In this document: positions 36,386-45,636 of the stretch, piece by piece
How positions within the stretch are numbered: the first letter of the stretch is position 1
Layout of the letters: the number at the start of each line of letters is the position of its first letter
Assembly: GCA_903875345.1 (NCBI GenBank)
Contig: CAIQVS010000136.1
Span: forward strand, 1-49,688
DNA length: 49,688 nucleotides
Source of the DNA: an uncultured Pseudomonadota bacterium
GTDB taxonomy: Bacteria; Pseudomonadota; Alphaproteobacteria; UBA9219
Direction: 5' to 3'
Made by a program: the position numbers and the translations under genes
The notes under the pieces: generated by a model
The model's database searches: none
Seen by the model: the letters and a program-made list of their open reading frames with translations, nothing else
Told to the model about the DNA's origin: nothing

Positions 36386-37248
36386 AGCGCGTCCCTTGGG
36401 TCAAAGGTGAAATCAATACGTTTCCACTGATCATATTTATCGGGCGGAAGCATCAGGGGGCTGCATTGCGGGTTGAGCACAGCGCGTTTGGCGGCGTCAG
36501 CTGCAGCCCGGAAGAAAGAATCGCTCGCATAGCGTCCCTTGTCAACGATCTCGGCATTGCTCACGGTGCGATCGGGATTGACGTCAATAGTAATTTCGAC
36601 AACGAGGTTTTTAGCGTCGCGCGCGCCGATCGGCGGATTCCAGCATTGTTCGATTTGGCGGCGCAGCGCGTCTTCCTCGCTGATCGTCAGGCGGTCGGAG
36701 AGCGAAGCGACCTGATTCGCCGTCGATGACGATTTGGTTTCGGATTTGGTTTCGCTCGGCGTCGTTGCCTGCGGCGTAACCGTGTGCTGCTTTTTGGCCA
36801 GATTAGTCAGCAACGAACTGAACGCGCTCGCTTGCTGTGTGTTGTCCGGCGGCTTAGGTTTTGGTTTGGCCGCGACCTTCAGCGCTTCGGCTTCCGGTTT
36901 AGGCAAAGGCTGAACCTGCACCTGTTCTTGTTTTGGCTCAGGCTTCGGCGTCGGTTGGGACTCCGGCTGTTGCATTTTCTGTTCAGGCTTGGGTTCCGGT
37001 TTGGGCGGCGGCGGTTCGGGTTGTTTTTGCTCCTGTGGCTGCTCGACGCGCGTGTTGGTGATGTCGGCGATCGCGACGATCGAAAGAGGCACCGGCGGAT
37101 GCGGTTGTGGCGGCAGCGGCGGCATCAGATGTGGCAAGCCGAAATACATGAACAACAGTGCGATGAGATGCAGAAGGCCGGAAACGATCAGGCTGTTTTT
37201 CAAGCCTTCGTCGCTCATCGTTGCTTTCGGTATCGCGGCCACGGTCAT
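36382..37248 (-). CDS. tolA: TolA/TonB-type energy transducer
   Basis: Inner-membrane protein spanning the periplasm, 288 aa. One membrane helix at about 18-40 ([19 protein letters not shown]), then a Pro/Lys/Gln/Glu-rich extended region (about 70-135), and a C-terminal TolA/TonB domain (about 195-288) with [17 protein letters not shown] and [19 protein letters not shown]. It transmits proton-motive energy from TolQR to TolB-Pal. tolR lies 2 bp upstream and tolB overlaps downstream. Confidence 0.92.
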   Translation of the reverse strand: MTVAAIPKATMSDEGLKNSLIVSGLLHLIALLFMYFGLPHLMPPLPPQPHPPVPLSIVAIADITNTRVEQPQEQKQPEPPPPKPEPKPEQKMQQPESQPTPKPEPKQEQVQVQPLPKPEAEALKVAAKPKPKPPDNTQQASAFSSLLTNLAKKQHTVTPQATTPSETKSETKSSSTANQVASLSDRLTISEEDALRRQIEQCWNPPIGARDAKNLVVEITIDVNPDRTVSNAEIVDKGRYASDSFFRAAADAAKRAVLNPQCSPLMLPPDKYDQWKRIDFTFDPRDAL

Positions 37249-37250
37249 GA

Positions 37251-37690
37251 TTAGGGATGAGGCGCATCGGGTTTGGGCAGATCGGCAACCAGCGCAACCT
37301 TGTTAAATCCGGCGGCGCTGATCATGCCCATGACTTCCATGATGTTGCCATAGGAAACCGCCTTGTCGCCGCGCACAAAAATCCGCGCGTCCGCATTGGT
37401 TCCGGTAATGGCCTTCAGTTTTGCCGTCAGATCAGCGAGTTCCATCTGTTTTTCCTGCAGATAGATTTTGCCGTTGGAGTCGATGCTGACAACCAGAGGC
37501 TCCTTGTTCTGCGTGAGGCTGCGCGCCTGCGTCTTGGGCAGGTCTATCGGCACGGCGACGGTCATCAGCGGCGCGGTCACCATAAACACCACCAGCAACA
37601 CCAGCATCACATCGACAAAAGGCGTGACATTGATGTCGGAAACCGGACGATAATAGCGGCGACGCCCGTAGCCGCCGCCGGACATAGGCC

Positions 37691-37706
<16 letters not shown>
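37251..37706 (-). CDS. tolR: TolR, ExbD-family biopolymer transport protein
   Basis: Single-span inner-membrane protein of 151 aa. DINVTPFVDVMLVLLVVFMV contains the functional Asp in the membrane helix. The periplasmic domain follows with VSIDSNGKIYLQEK and IFVRGDKAVSYGNIMEVMG. It forms the proton channel with TolQ. Its start overlaps the tolQ 3' end by 16 bp. Confidence 0.96.
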
Positions 37707-38482
<776 letters not shown>

Positions 38483-38587
38483 GGAACGTTGAACTCCTCG
38501 CGTACGTGTTTTGCGTCTTTGACGCTTGTATCGTGTCGACCCTTTTTAAAGGCAGAGGGCAGTCGATCACAACCACTAATTTTATTT

Positions 38588-39025
38588 TTAATGCTGCCCT
38601 TGATCCGGCAATGAAGCGGCAAAAATCTGGCGTAATTGAGGCGGGATGCGCACCGGCCTTCCTTCGGGCTCAACCGCGACGATGACGACCTTCAGCGCGG
38701 CTAACTCCTTGTTCTCTCTCGCAATCGTCTGCTCCATCGTCAGCGAGGCGTTGCCGAGAGCCGAGACACTCGTCCGAACTTCGAGCAAATCATCGAGCCG
38801 CGACGGCGCGCGATAATCGATCTCGATATGCTTCACGATCAGGATGATATTGAAATCACGCAGGATTCTCTGATGATCAAAACCCTCAACGCGCAATGAT
38901 TCGGTGCGCCCGCGCTCGGCGAATTTCAGGTAACTGGCGTGATAAACGATCCCGCCCGCGTCGGTGTCTTCGTAATAGACGCGGATGGAAATCGTGTGAC
39001 TTTTCATCGGGCTAGACATCGGCAT
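38588..39025 (-). CDS. ybgC: Tol-Pal-associated acyl-CoA thioesterase
   Basis: Hotdog-fold thioesterase of 145 aa. The motif [18 protein letters not shown] contains the catalytic Asp. YbgC is regularly encoded just before tolQ, as here, and may act on acyl-CoA or acyl-ACP in phospholipid metabolism. The ATG at 39025 overlaps the end of ruvB by 14 bp and has AGGCG upstream. An ATG at 39007 would start with KSHTISIRV and is equally plausible. Confidence 0.93.
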   Translation of the reverse strand: MPMSSPMKSHTISIRVYYEDTDAGGIVYHASYLKFAERGRTESLRVEGFDHQRILRDFNIILIVKHIEIDYRAPSRLDDLLEVRTSVSALGNASLTMEQTIARENKELAALKVVIVAVEPEGRPVRIPPQLRQIFAASLPDQGQH

Positions 39026-40085
39026 CGTCGCCTGCGTCCAATGGCGCTATAGCGCCGATAAAATTGATCTGCTTGCCGACAGGGGCTGGCAAATCCAAAT
39101 AACGATACCCGCCATCCGTCAGCATGCGTCCGCGTGGAGTGCGCTGCAAGAGGCCTTGCTGGATTAGGTAAGGCTCGATGACTTCCTCCAGCACGTCGCG
39201 TTGCTCGGAGAGCGCCGCGCCAAGCGTCTCGACACCGACCGGACCGCCGCCATAATTCTCGGCGATAATCGAAAGATAACGCCGATCCATCGCATCGAAA
39301 CCCATGCGGTCAACCTCAAGCCGCGACAGAGCTTCATCGGCGGCCTTCGCATCGATCGCGGCATGACCGGCGACGGAGGCAAAGTCGCGCACGCGGCGTA
39401 ACAACCGACCGGCGACGCGCGGCGTTCCACGCGCGCGACGGGCAATTTCCGCCGCGCCATCGTCGGTAAGCGGCATGGCAAGCTTGGCAGCGGCGCGGGA
39501 AATGATCTGTTGCAGTTCTTCCGGCGTATAGAATTGCAGACGTAGCGGAATGCCGAAACGCTCGCGCAAGGGACGCGTAATCAGACCGCTGCGCGTCGTC
39601 GCGCCGATTAACGTAAAGGGAGGCAGGTCGATGCGCACCGAGCGCGCCGCAGGCCCCTCGCCGATAATGAGATCGAGCTGGAAATCCTCCATCGCCGGAT
39701 AAAGAATTTCCTCGACCGCCGGAGACAGGCGATGAATCTCGTCAATGAACAAAACGTCATGCGCTTGCAGATTGGTCAGCAGCGCGGCGAGATCGCCCGC
39801 GCGCGCAATGACCGGACCGGATGTCGCGCGAAAGCCGACGCCAAGCTCGCGCGCGACGATTTGAGCCAGCGTGGTTTTGCCGAGCCCCGGCGGTCCGAAC
39901 AGCAGCACATGATCGAGCGGTTGCTGGCGCTGCTTCGCCGCCTGAATAAACACGGTCAGGTTGGAACGCAGCGCCTCCTGTCCGATAAAATCCGACAAAT
40001 GCTGCGGCCGCAACGCGACATCGGGTGCTTCCTGCGGCAGGGCTTCACGCTCGACGAGGCGTTGGGGAGTAAGGGATGGGTTCAT
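39012..40085 (-). CDS. ruvB: Holliday junction branch migration helicase RuvB
   Basis: AAA+ motor of 357 aa that drives Holliday-junction migration with RuvA. Walker [12 protein letters not shown] near 64-74, Walker [11 protein letters not shown] near 111-120, sensor 1 in [11 protein letters not shown], arginine-finger region [13 protein letters not shown], and a C-terminal winged-helix DNA-binding domain with [16 protein letters not shown]. ruvA lies upstream beyond a repeat-filled gap of about 200 bp. Confidence 0.97.
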   Translation of the reverse strand: MNPSLTPQRLVEREALPQEAPDVALRPQHLSDFIGQEALRSNLTVFIQAAKQRQQPLDHVLLFGPPGLGKTTLAQIVARELGVGFRATSGPVIARAGDLAALLTNLQAHDVLFIDEIHRLSPAVEEILYPAMEDFQLDLIIGEGPAARSVRIDLPPFTLIGATTRSGLITRPLRERFGIPLRLQFYTPEELQQIISRAAAKLAMPLTDDGAAEIARRARGTPRVAGRLLRRVRDFASVAGHAAIDAKAADEALSRLEVDRMGFDAMDRRYLSIIAENYGGGPVGVETLGAALSEQRDVLEEVIEPYLIQQGLLQRTPRGRMLTDGGYRYLDLPAPVGKQINFIGAIAPLDAGDDADV

Positions 40086-40112
40086 TGTGTGCCCCCTTTA
40101 TCGAAAAGCGCG

Positions 40113-40160
40113 GTGGGATTCCCCTCCCCTCGCGGGAGGGGATAGGGGTGGGGGAGCGAG
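40113..40160 (+). repeat. REP-like palindromic unit, ruvA-ruvB gap, copy 3
   Basis: Arms CCCCTCCC (40121-40128) and GGGAGGGG (40134-40141), followed by an ATAGGGGTGGGGG tail. It has the same plan as the units flanking the DUF559 gene. With the inverted unit at 40205-40250 it encloses 44 bp. Confidence 0.8.
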
Positions 40161-40204
40161 GTTTGGAGCTTGATATACGAATTGGCAATGTACTCACTTA
40201 GTTT

Positions 40205-40250
40205 GTCTCCCCCCTCCCTAACCCTCCCCGCGAGGGGGAGGGAACTCCAC
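40205..40250 (-). repeat. REP-like palindromic unit, ruvA-ruvB gap, copy 4
   Basis: Arms CCCTCCCC (40222-40229) and GGGGAGGG (40235-40242), with a CTCCCCCCTCCCTAA tail on the left. Its reverse complement aligns with copy 3 over its whole length, with several differences. Confidence 0.8.
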
Positions 40251-40290
40251 CGTTCTATTTGGCAAGCGGAATTCCCGAAATACAATAAGC

Positions 40291-40923
40291 TCATGCCGCA
40301 CTCTCCTTGCGGCTCAGTTCGGCGAGGCTCAGGCGAATGATGTCGTTCAACTTAGCTTCAGGATTGCGGCGAGTGACGGCGGTGACAGCGGAGAAAGCCT
40401 CAGCGCGGCGATAGCCAAGATTGACCAGCGCCGACAGCGCATCGCGGGCGATGCCTCCGGACGCGGAAATATCGGCGGCGGCGCCCATGTCCGAACCCGA
40501 TGAAACATGCCCTGCGACGAAAGCCGGAACCTTGTCCTTCAATTCGGTGATGAGCCGCAAGGCCAGTTTCGGCCCAACGCCATCGGCTTGCGCCATCGCG
40601 GCTTTGTCCTGCGAGGCGATGATCGTGACGAGCTGCTCCGGCGACATCGAGCCGAGAATCGACAGCGCCACTTTCGCTCCCACCCCCTGCACGGTGGTGA
40701 GCAGATTGAACCAGTCTTGTTCTTCAGCCGTGGCGAAACCAAACAGATTGATCGCATCCTCGCGCACCTGCGTTTCGATCAGCAGCGACACCGCCGCGCC
40801 CGCCGGACCGATTTGCCGCAACGTCCGCGCCGAGCAGGCGACACGATAACCGACGCCGTTCACGTCGACAATCGCCTGCGATCCCATAAACCGTTCGAGC
40901 GTGCCGCTGAGTTTGGCGATCAT
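40291..40923 (-). CDS. ruvA: Holliday junction branch migration protein RuvA
   Basis: DNA-binding subunit of the RuvAB complex, 210 aa. N-terminal OB fold starting MIAKLSGTLERFMGSQAIVD, helix-hairpin-helix motifs (LTTVQGVGAKVALSILG and ADGVGPKLALRLITELKDKV), a flexible acidic-poor linker, and a C-terminal RuvB-binding domain (ARDALSALVNLGYRRAEA). The ATG at 40923 gives the family N-terminus; a longer frame overlaps ruvC. ruvC lies 7 bp upstream. Confidence 0.96.
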   Translation of the reverse strand: MIAKLSGTLERFMGSQAIVDVNGVGYRVACSARTLRQIGPAGAAVSLLIETQVREDAINLFGFATAEEQDWFNLLTTVQGVGAKVALSILGSMSPEQLVTIIASQDKAAMAQADGVGPKLALRLITELKDKVPAFVAGHVSSGSDMGAAADISASGGIARDALSALVNLGYRRAEAFSAVTAVTRRNPEAKLNDIIRLSLAELSRKESAA

Positions 40924-40930
40924 AGAAGTG

Positions 40931-41437
40931 TTATCCCGCAGCCTTTGATGATTGCAACAGTCCCCTATGATGCGCGTGCGTAACAGCGACGGCAAGAGCG
41001 TCGGCGGCATCAGCGGCGAGCTTGCCGGAGCCGGGCAAAAGTATCCCCATCATCGCCTGAATCTGGTTCTTGTCGGCATGGCCGTAGCCGGTGACGGACT
41101 GCTTGACGCGATTAGCGGGGTATTCGCTGACCGTCAGCCCGGTTTGTGCCAAGGCTAGCATCGCCGCGCCCCGCGCCTGCCCCAACTTCAACGCCGAGAG
41201 AGGATTTTTGTTGACGAAAGTCTCCTCGATCGCCGCTTCGTCGGGGCGGTGCTGCTCGACGATCGCCGTTAGCCCCCGCGCCAATTCATAAAGCCTCGCG
41301 GCCATCGGCAAATCAGGCTCAGGATTGATACGCCCTGCCGCCACATAGGACAGACGGTTGCCCTCCTGCCGGATGAGTCCCCATCCGGTATGCCGCAGGC
41401 CAGGGTCGAGGCCGATAATGGTCAAGGGACGAATCAT
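40931..41437 (-). CDS. ruvC: Crossover junction endodeoxyribonuclease RuvC
   Basis: Holliday-junction resolvase of 168 aa. Catalytic acids are visible: Asp11 in IIGLDPGLRHTGWG, Glu71/72 in AAIEETFVNKN, and Asp residues in KLAADAADALAVAVTHAH near 140-150. It starts the ruvC-ruvA-ruvB-ybgC-tol gene string and is divergent from the NfeD gene. Confidence 0.97.
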   Translation of the reverse strand: MIRPLTIIGLDPGLRHTGWGLIRQEGNRLSYVAAGRINPEPDLPMAARLYELARGLTAIVEQHRPDEAAIEETFVNKNPLSALKLGQARGAAMLALAQTGLTVSEYPANRVKQSVTGYGHADKNQIQAMMGILLPGSGKLAADAADALAVAVTHAHHRGLLQSSKAAG

Positions 41438-41514
41438 CTTTGGACACTATTACATTCACAAATTCTTAAAACAATGCCGCTACTTTCCACCCAACCGGTT
41501 CTGGAAAGCTTTCC

Positions 41515-41964
41515 ATGATTTTTGAATGGTACCATTGGGCAATCTTGGGCGTTGTCCTCGTCGTCTCCGAGCTTGCCATACCGACTCTCGTGCTGGTTTG
41601 GTTCGGGCTGGGAGCGCTTGCGGTGGCGCTGCTGCTGGCCGTCGCACCCAATATGCCGATGATTCCGCAATTACTGGTCTGGTGCGCGGTGTCGGTCGCG
41701 TTGGTCGCGCTGTGGTTCCGGGTTCTGAAACCCTATCGCACCAAAACGCTTTCGGGTCGTTCTTCCGCCGGGGTTGTCGGCGAGGTCGGCATTCTGGTCA
41801 ATGATGTCGATGCGTTCCAAAAAGGCAAAGTACGGTTCCAAATCCCCGTCGTCGGTTCGGATGTGTGGGATTGCATCGCCGATCAACCGATCAAGGCCGG
41901 AAGCCGCGTGAAAGTCGTCAGCATCGAAGGCACCCTCGTCAAAATTAAATCTGCGGAGAATTAA
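41515..41964 (+). CDS. NfeD family membrane protein
   Basis: Short NfeD protein of 149 aa with membrane helices in the first 75 residues (AILGVVLVVSELAIPTLVLVW and MIPQLLVWCAVSVALVALWF as separate segments) and a C-terminal OB-fold domain (SAGVVGEVGILVNDV onward, ending VSIEGTLVKIKS). NfeD proteins are encoded with SPFH proteins and are thought to work with them in membrane organisation. The SPFH gene follows after 3 bp. Confidence 0.93.
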   Translation: MIFEWYHWAILGVVLVVSELAIPTLVLVWFGLGALAVALLLAVAPNMPMIPQLLVWCAVSVALVALWFRVLKPYRTKTLSGRSSAGVVGEVGILVNDVDAFQKGKVRFQIPVVGSDVWDCIADQPIKAGSRVKVVSIEGTLVKIKSAEN

Positions 41965-41967
41965 ATC

Positions 41968-42834
41968 ATGAATGGCAGTCTTGTTTTTGTTCTCGTTCTC
42001 GCCTTTTTCGTCATCGTTACCATTTTGCGCAGCATTCGCATCGTGCCGCAGGGCGAGGAATGGATCATCGAACGCCTCGGCAAATACGACAGCACGTTTC
42101 CACCCGGCCTCAACATCATGATTCCCTATATCGACCGCGTCGCACGGCGCGTCACGACCAAGGATGTCATGCTCGACGTGCCGCAGCAGGAGGTCATCAC
42201 CAAGGACAATGCGGTGCTGGTCGTCAACGCCATCGCCTTCATCAAAATCACCAATCCGGTCAAGGCCGTGTACGGCATCGTCGATTTCGGCGATGCGATC
42301 CGCAACCTGATTATGACGACGTTGCGCTCGATCATCGGTGAGATGGAGCTGGATCAGGCGCTATCGTCACGCGACAAGATCAAGGCGCGCTTACGCGAAA
42401 GCATCGCCGAGGAAGTGCTCGACTGGGGACTAACCGCGAAATCGGTCGAGATTCAGGACATCAAACCGTCGCCGTCGATGCAAAAGGCGATGGAGCTTCA
42501 GGCCGCCGCCGAGCGCGAACGCAAAGCCGCCGTGACCAAGGCCGAAGGCGAAAAACAGGCGGCGATCTTGCAAGCCGAGGCGCGGCTGGAATCCGCCAAG
42601 CGCGACGCCGAGGCTCAGGTGACTCTGGCCGAGGGTTCGGCGCAGGCGATTCAAAAAGTCATGGCCGCTGCGACGGGTGCCGAGACTCCATTGCTCTACC
42701 TGCTCGGCGAGAAATACATCAAGGCAATAACGCAAATGGCGGATTCGCCGAACGCCAAAGTCGTCGTCCTTCCCGCAGACATACAGGAAACCGTGCGCGG
42801 GGTCATGGGGCGGTTCGGGAAAAACGCGGCGTAA
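41968..42834 (+). CDS. SPFH/Band 7 (stomatin-like) membrane protein
   Basis: Membrane-anchored protein of 288 aa, paraslipin/QmcA-like. One N-terminal membrane segment (FVLVLAFFVIVTILRSI), then the Band 7 domain (RIVPQGEEWIIERLGKYDST to EVLDWGLTAKSVEIQDIKP) and an Ala/Glu-rich coiled coil (about 180-235). It forms large oligomers in membrane microdomains in known relatives. It is paired with the NfeD gene and convergent with DUF924. Confidence 0.94.
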   Translation: MNGSLVFVLVLAFFVIVTILRSIRIVPQGEEWIIERLGKYDSTFPPGLNIMIPYIDRVARRVTTKDVMLDVPQQEVITKDNAVLVVNAIAFIKITNPVKAVYGIVDFGDAIRNLIMTTLRSIIGEMELDQALSSRDKIKARLRESIAEEVLDWGLTAKSVEIQDIKPSPSMQKAMELQAAAERERKAAVTKAEGEKQAAILQAEARLESAKRDAEAQVTLAEGSAQAIQKVMAAATGAETPLLYLLGEKYIKAITQMADSPNAKVVVLPADIQETVRGVMGRFGKNAA

Positions 42835-42838
42835 CGAT

Positions 42839-43393
42839 TCAGGCCGCGCCCCGAGGAAGGGCTTTCTGCAAAAACTCGATTTCCTCCGGCGTCGGCTGGC
42901 GACCAAGGATGGGGTTGCGCTGTGGGAAGCGGCCAAAGCGTTGGACGGTGTCGAAATGTTCCTCGGCAAGCGAGAGCCACGCGTTTTCCTTGGCGCGTTC
43001 ACGGATGTAATAAAGCGCGAGCCGTTGGTCGCCGAGATTTTCCGAATTCAAGAAAGGCAAGTAGAAGAATAATTTGAATCGGCGGTCGATGCGATCATCG
43101 AAATGCCGAATGATGCCTTCGCGCGCAAGTTCAATGGCTTTTTCATTAGTTTCAAACGCTTTGGCTGTACCACGGAACATACGATGCGGGAAAATATCCA
43201 GCAGAAGCAAGAGCGCCATCAGGCCTTCGGGCGTTTGTTTCCATACTTCTAGTTTGTCATTGACCGCCTGTTCGTAACGAAACGAGAATCGCTCGCGCAT
43301 CATCGCGTCAATGGTTCGGTCTTCCGAAAACCACCGATCGGGGCCTATTTCATAGACCCAATAATTAATAATATCGTCGGGTTCTGTAGCCAT
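42839..43393 (-). CDS. DUF924 family protein
   Basis: A 184-aa helical, TPR-like protein of the DUF924 family. The signature LLLLDIFPHRMFRGTAKAF (related to LLDQFPRNIFRGT) and LFFYLPFLNSENLGDQRLAL are both present, as is GRFPQRNPILGR near the C-terminus. The molecular function is unknown. The ATG at 43393 gives the usual start near the FWF/YW motif. The track to 43426 adds residues without support. Confidence 0.88.
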   Translation of the reverse strand: MATEPDDIINYWVYEIGPDRWFSEDRTIDAMMRERFSFRYEQAVNDKLEVWKQTPEGLMALLLLLDIFPHRMFRGTAKAFETNEKAIELAREGIIRHFDDRIDRRFKLFFYLPFLNSENLGDQRLALYYIRERAKENAWLSLAEEHFDTVQRFGRFPQRNPILGRQPTPEEIEFLQKALPRGAA

Positions 43394-43553
43394 GACCTCG
43401 TATTCTAGCTTACAAAAGTTACGCAAAGTTTAGTTTTGATAAAGTTCTACATTTCCGTCATCGTTTAATGACACACAAATCTGCCGTATCTATGCGCATT
43501 ATCATATCGATAAAGCTTTATAAAAATTTAAGACAAAGCATAGGCGTTTAACG

Positions 43554-43640
43554 ATGATGAATTTTCTTCTTGTTTTTGGCTGGACAATTATTCTGATACC
43601 TCTCATTTTGATCGCCATAATGCAGGAAATAGAGCCATGA
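43554..43640 (+). CDS. Small membrane peptide coupled to rpiB
   Basis: A 28-residue ORF with tandem ATG starts at 43554 and 43557: MMNFLLVFGWTIILIPLILI followed by AIMQEIEP. It is almost entirely one membrane helix. Its TGA overlaps the rpiB ATG (ATGA), implying coupled translation. The Shine-Dalgarno is weak. I do not recognise it. The hydrophobic pattern and exact coupling make it a credible small gene, but it may be only a leader. Confidence 0.45.
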   Translation: MMNFLLVFGWTIILIPLILIAIMQEIEP

Positions 43641-44083
43641 ACCAGAGTATCCTGATTGCCTCCGACCATCGTGGGTTGAATCTGAAAGCGCAGCTCACTG
43701 CGTGGATGACGGCGCATGGGTATCAGCCCCGTGACATCGGCACACATAGCGCCGAGCGTTGCGACGCGTCCGATTTTGCCAGTCAACTCGCCGGGGACAT
43801 CCGCGACGGAAAAGCCAACCGGGGTGTGCTGATTTGCGGAACGGGGCAAGCTATGGCGATGACCGCCAACCGTTACCGCGACGTGCGCGCCGCGCTCTGC
43901 GCCGACGTGACGACGGCACGACTGACGCGCCAGCATAACGATGCGAACGTTCTGGTGCTCGGCGCGGACATCATCGGCGCGGGCGTGGCCGAGGATTGCC
44001 TCGAGGCTTTCCTGACCACCGAATTTCTTGGCGACCGCTACGCCGAACGCCTTGAGAAACTCAAGGCGCTCGGCGGGCTGTAA
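43637..44083 (+). CDS. rpiB: Ribose 5-phosphate isomerase B
   Basis: Sugar-phosphate isomerase of 148 aa (RpiB/LacAB fold) of the pentose phosphate pathway. Family motifs: IASDHRGLNLKAQL at the N-terminus, GVLICGTGQAMAMTANRYRDVRAAL with active-site Cys near 67, and ARLTRQHNDANVLVLGADI. RpiB is often found next to glyA, as here (convergent, 8 bp apart). Confidence 0.95.
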   Translation: MNQSILIASDHRGLNLKAQLTAWMTAHGYQPRDIGTHSAERCDASDFASQLAGDIRDGKANRGVLICGTGQAMAMTANRYRDVRAALCADVTTARLTRQHNDANVLVLGADIIGAGVAEDCLEAFLTTEFLGDRYAERLEKLKALGGL

Positions 44084-44091
44084 CGGCCAAC

Positions 44092-45399
44092 TCAAGCCGC
44101 CGCACTTTTTTCTTCCTTATCCCGAAGGACGCCCGGCACCGGGAAGCGATTGCAAATGGCGCGGGTTTCGTCACGCAGCTTGGCAAGCGTTGCAGCGTCG
44201 TCCGAAGCCTTCAACGCGCGAATCATCAATCCCGCGAGCTGCTTCATCTCCGTTTCACCCATACCGCGCGCAGTGGCTGCGGGCGTTCCCAAACGAATGC
44301 CGCTCGGCTTCATCGGCGGCAGGGGATCGTCGGGAATGACCTGCTTATTGAGCGTAATTCCAGCGGCATCCAAAGCGACTTCGGCGACGTTGCCCGTCAA
44401 GTTAAACGACACGACGGTGTTGACGACCATCATGTGGTTGTCGGTGCCGCCTGTAACCAATTGCGCCCCACCCTCCGTCAACGATGTCGCAAGCGTCTTG
44501 GCATTGGCGATCACGTTCTTGGCGTAGGTTTTAAACGCAGGTTCGCTGGCCAGTTTCAACGTTATGGCCGTCGCCGCGACCTGATGCATGTGCGGCCCGC
44601 CCTGCAAGCCGGGGAACACCGACTTGTCGATTGCCGCGCCGAATTGCTTCTTGGCGACGATCAGGCCGCCGCGAGGTCCGCGCAGCGATTTGTGCGTCGT
44701 GGTCGACATCACATCAAAGCCGACATCCATCGGATTGGCGAGCGCCCCGCCCGCGATCAAACCACCGATATGGCTGACATCGGCGAAAGTCAGGGCTCCG
44801 ACCTCGTCAGCGATTTTCTTAAAACCGGCATAGTCAAGTTCACGCGGGTAAGACGAGAAGCCGCAGATAATCATCTTCGGTTTATGCTGCAAGGCCAGTG
44901 CGCGGACTTTGTCGAGATCGATCTTGCCGGAGGGAAGCTCGGTCTTATAGCGGATGAAGTTGAACACCTTGCTCATGTGCGACACAGGCGCGCCGTGCGT
45001 CAGATGGCCGCCATGCGACAGATCCATCGCGAGAATCGTATCGCCCGGTTGCAGCAAGCCGAAATAGACCGCCTGATTCATGGCGGAGCCGCCCAGCGGC
45101 TGCACGTTGGCGTATTCCGCTCGAAACAAAGCCTTGGCGCGGTCGCGTCCCAGCGTTTCGATGATGTCGGTGTTTTCCTGACCGCCGTAATAGCGGCGTC
45201 CGGGATAGCCTTCGGAATATTTGTTGTTAAACACCGAACCAAGCAGCGCGTACACTTCGGGGAAGCAGTAATTCTCGGACGGGATCAGTTCGATGCCGTC
45301 GCTCTGGCGCGTTTCCTCGTGCATCAGGGCGGTGAAAATCTCAGAATCAGATTTCTTGAGCTGGTCGAGCGCGGTGGCGGAATATGTAAAATTGGTCAT
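44092..45399 (-). CDS. glyA: Serine hydroxymethyltransferase
   Basis: PLP enzyme of 435 aa that interconverts serine and glycine, loading a one-carbon unit on THF. The PLP lysine lies in MSTTTHKSLRGPRGG near 235. LIPSENYCFPEVYALLGS and YGGQENTDIIETLGRDRA are family segments. The start has GGAG at 45407-45410, seven bases upstream. A ZTP riboswitch precedes it by about 30 bp, so expression should rise when 10-formyl-THF is short and ZTP accumulates. Confidence 0.97.
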   Translation of the reverse strand: MTNFTYSATALDQLKKSDSEIFTALMHEETRQSDGIELIPSENYCFPEVYALLGSVFNNKYSEGYPGRRYYGGQENTDIIETLGRDRAKALFRAEYANVQPLGGSAMNQAVYFGLLQPGDTILAMDLSHGGHLTHGAPVSHMSKVFNFIRYKTELPSGKIDLDKVRALALQHKPKMIICGFSSYPRELDYAGFKKIADEVGALTFADVSHIGGLIAGGALANPMDVGFDVMSTTTHKSLRGPRGGLIVAKKQFGAAIDKSVFPGLQGGPHMHQVAATAITLKLASEPAFKTYAKNVIANAKTLATSLTEGGAQLVTGGTDNHMMVVNTVVSFNLTGNVAEVALDAAGITLNKQVIPDDPLPPMKPSGIRLGTPAATARGMGETEMKQLAGLMIRALKASDDAATLAKLRDETRAICNRFPVPGVLRDKEEKSAAA

Positions 45400-45430
45400 G
45401 AGAAGGCTCCGGGTTTAGATGTTCATCAAA

Positions 45431-45506
45431 AATGCCCAGGCGAGCGGCGTATTATTCCTGCGCTTCCCTGTGGTCGTCTCCACATTCACGCCAGTCACGC
45501 AGGATT
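45431..45506 (-). ncRNA. ZTP (pfl) riboswitch upstream of glyA
   Basis: All parts of the aptamer are visible on the minus strand. P1 is CCTGCG (45498-45503) paired with CGCAGG (45457-45462). The conserved internal loop begins TGACTGGCGTGAA. P2 is TGTGG (45480-45484) with CCACA (45469-45473). GGGAAG closes the loop. The 3' domain is CCGCTCGCCTGGGCA (45433-45447), whose CGCC can form the pseudoknot with GGCG of the loop. Five T residues follow directly (45428-45432). The class senses ZTP/ZMP and turns on one-carbon and purine genes, and glyA is a known target type. Confidence 0.93.
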
Positions 45507-45576
45507 TGTAACGCTGCCAATTTGCCGGATTCCCCGGCGGGGGGCAAGGGGTGGAGTTTGAAGCGTTTTCTCAACG

Positions 45577-45606
45577 AAAAACCCGCCATCACACGGATGG
45601 CGGGTT
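45577..45606 (-). terminator. Intrinsic terminator of the heptad-repeat gene
   Basis: AACCCGCCATC (45580-45590) pairs with GATGGCGGGTT (45596-45606) around ACACG, followed on the minus strand by five T residues (45577-45581). It lies 30 bp after the stop of the upstream gene and isolates it from the glyA riboswitch. Confidence 0.85.
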
Positions 45607-45636
45607 AATCGTGACGGCTTTGATTTCTAACAGATG

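Noticed and set aside
36784-37254. Plus-strand frame of 156 aa rich in Leu/Arg/Phe
   Set aside because: Antisense to the Pro/Lys/Gln-rich region of tolA.
40082-40294. Minus-strand frame of 70 aa with LPLAGRVREGG and LPHPYPLPRGEG
   Set aside because: These strings are the translation of the palindromic repeats between ruvB and ruvA, a common false gene.
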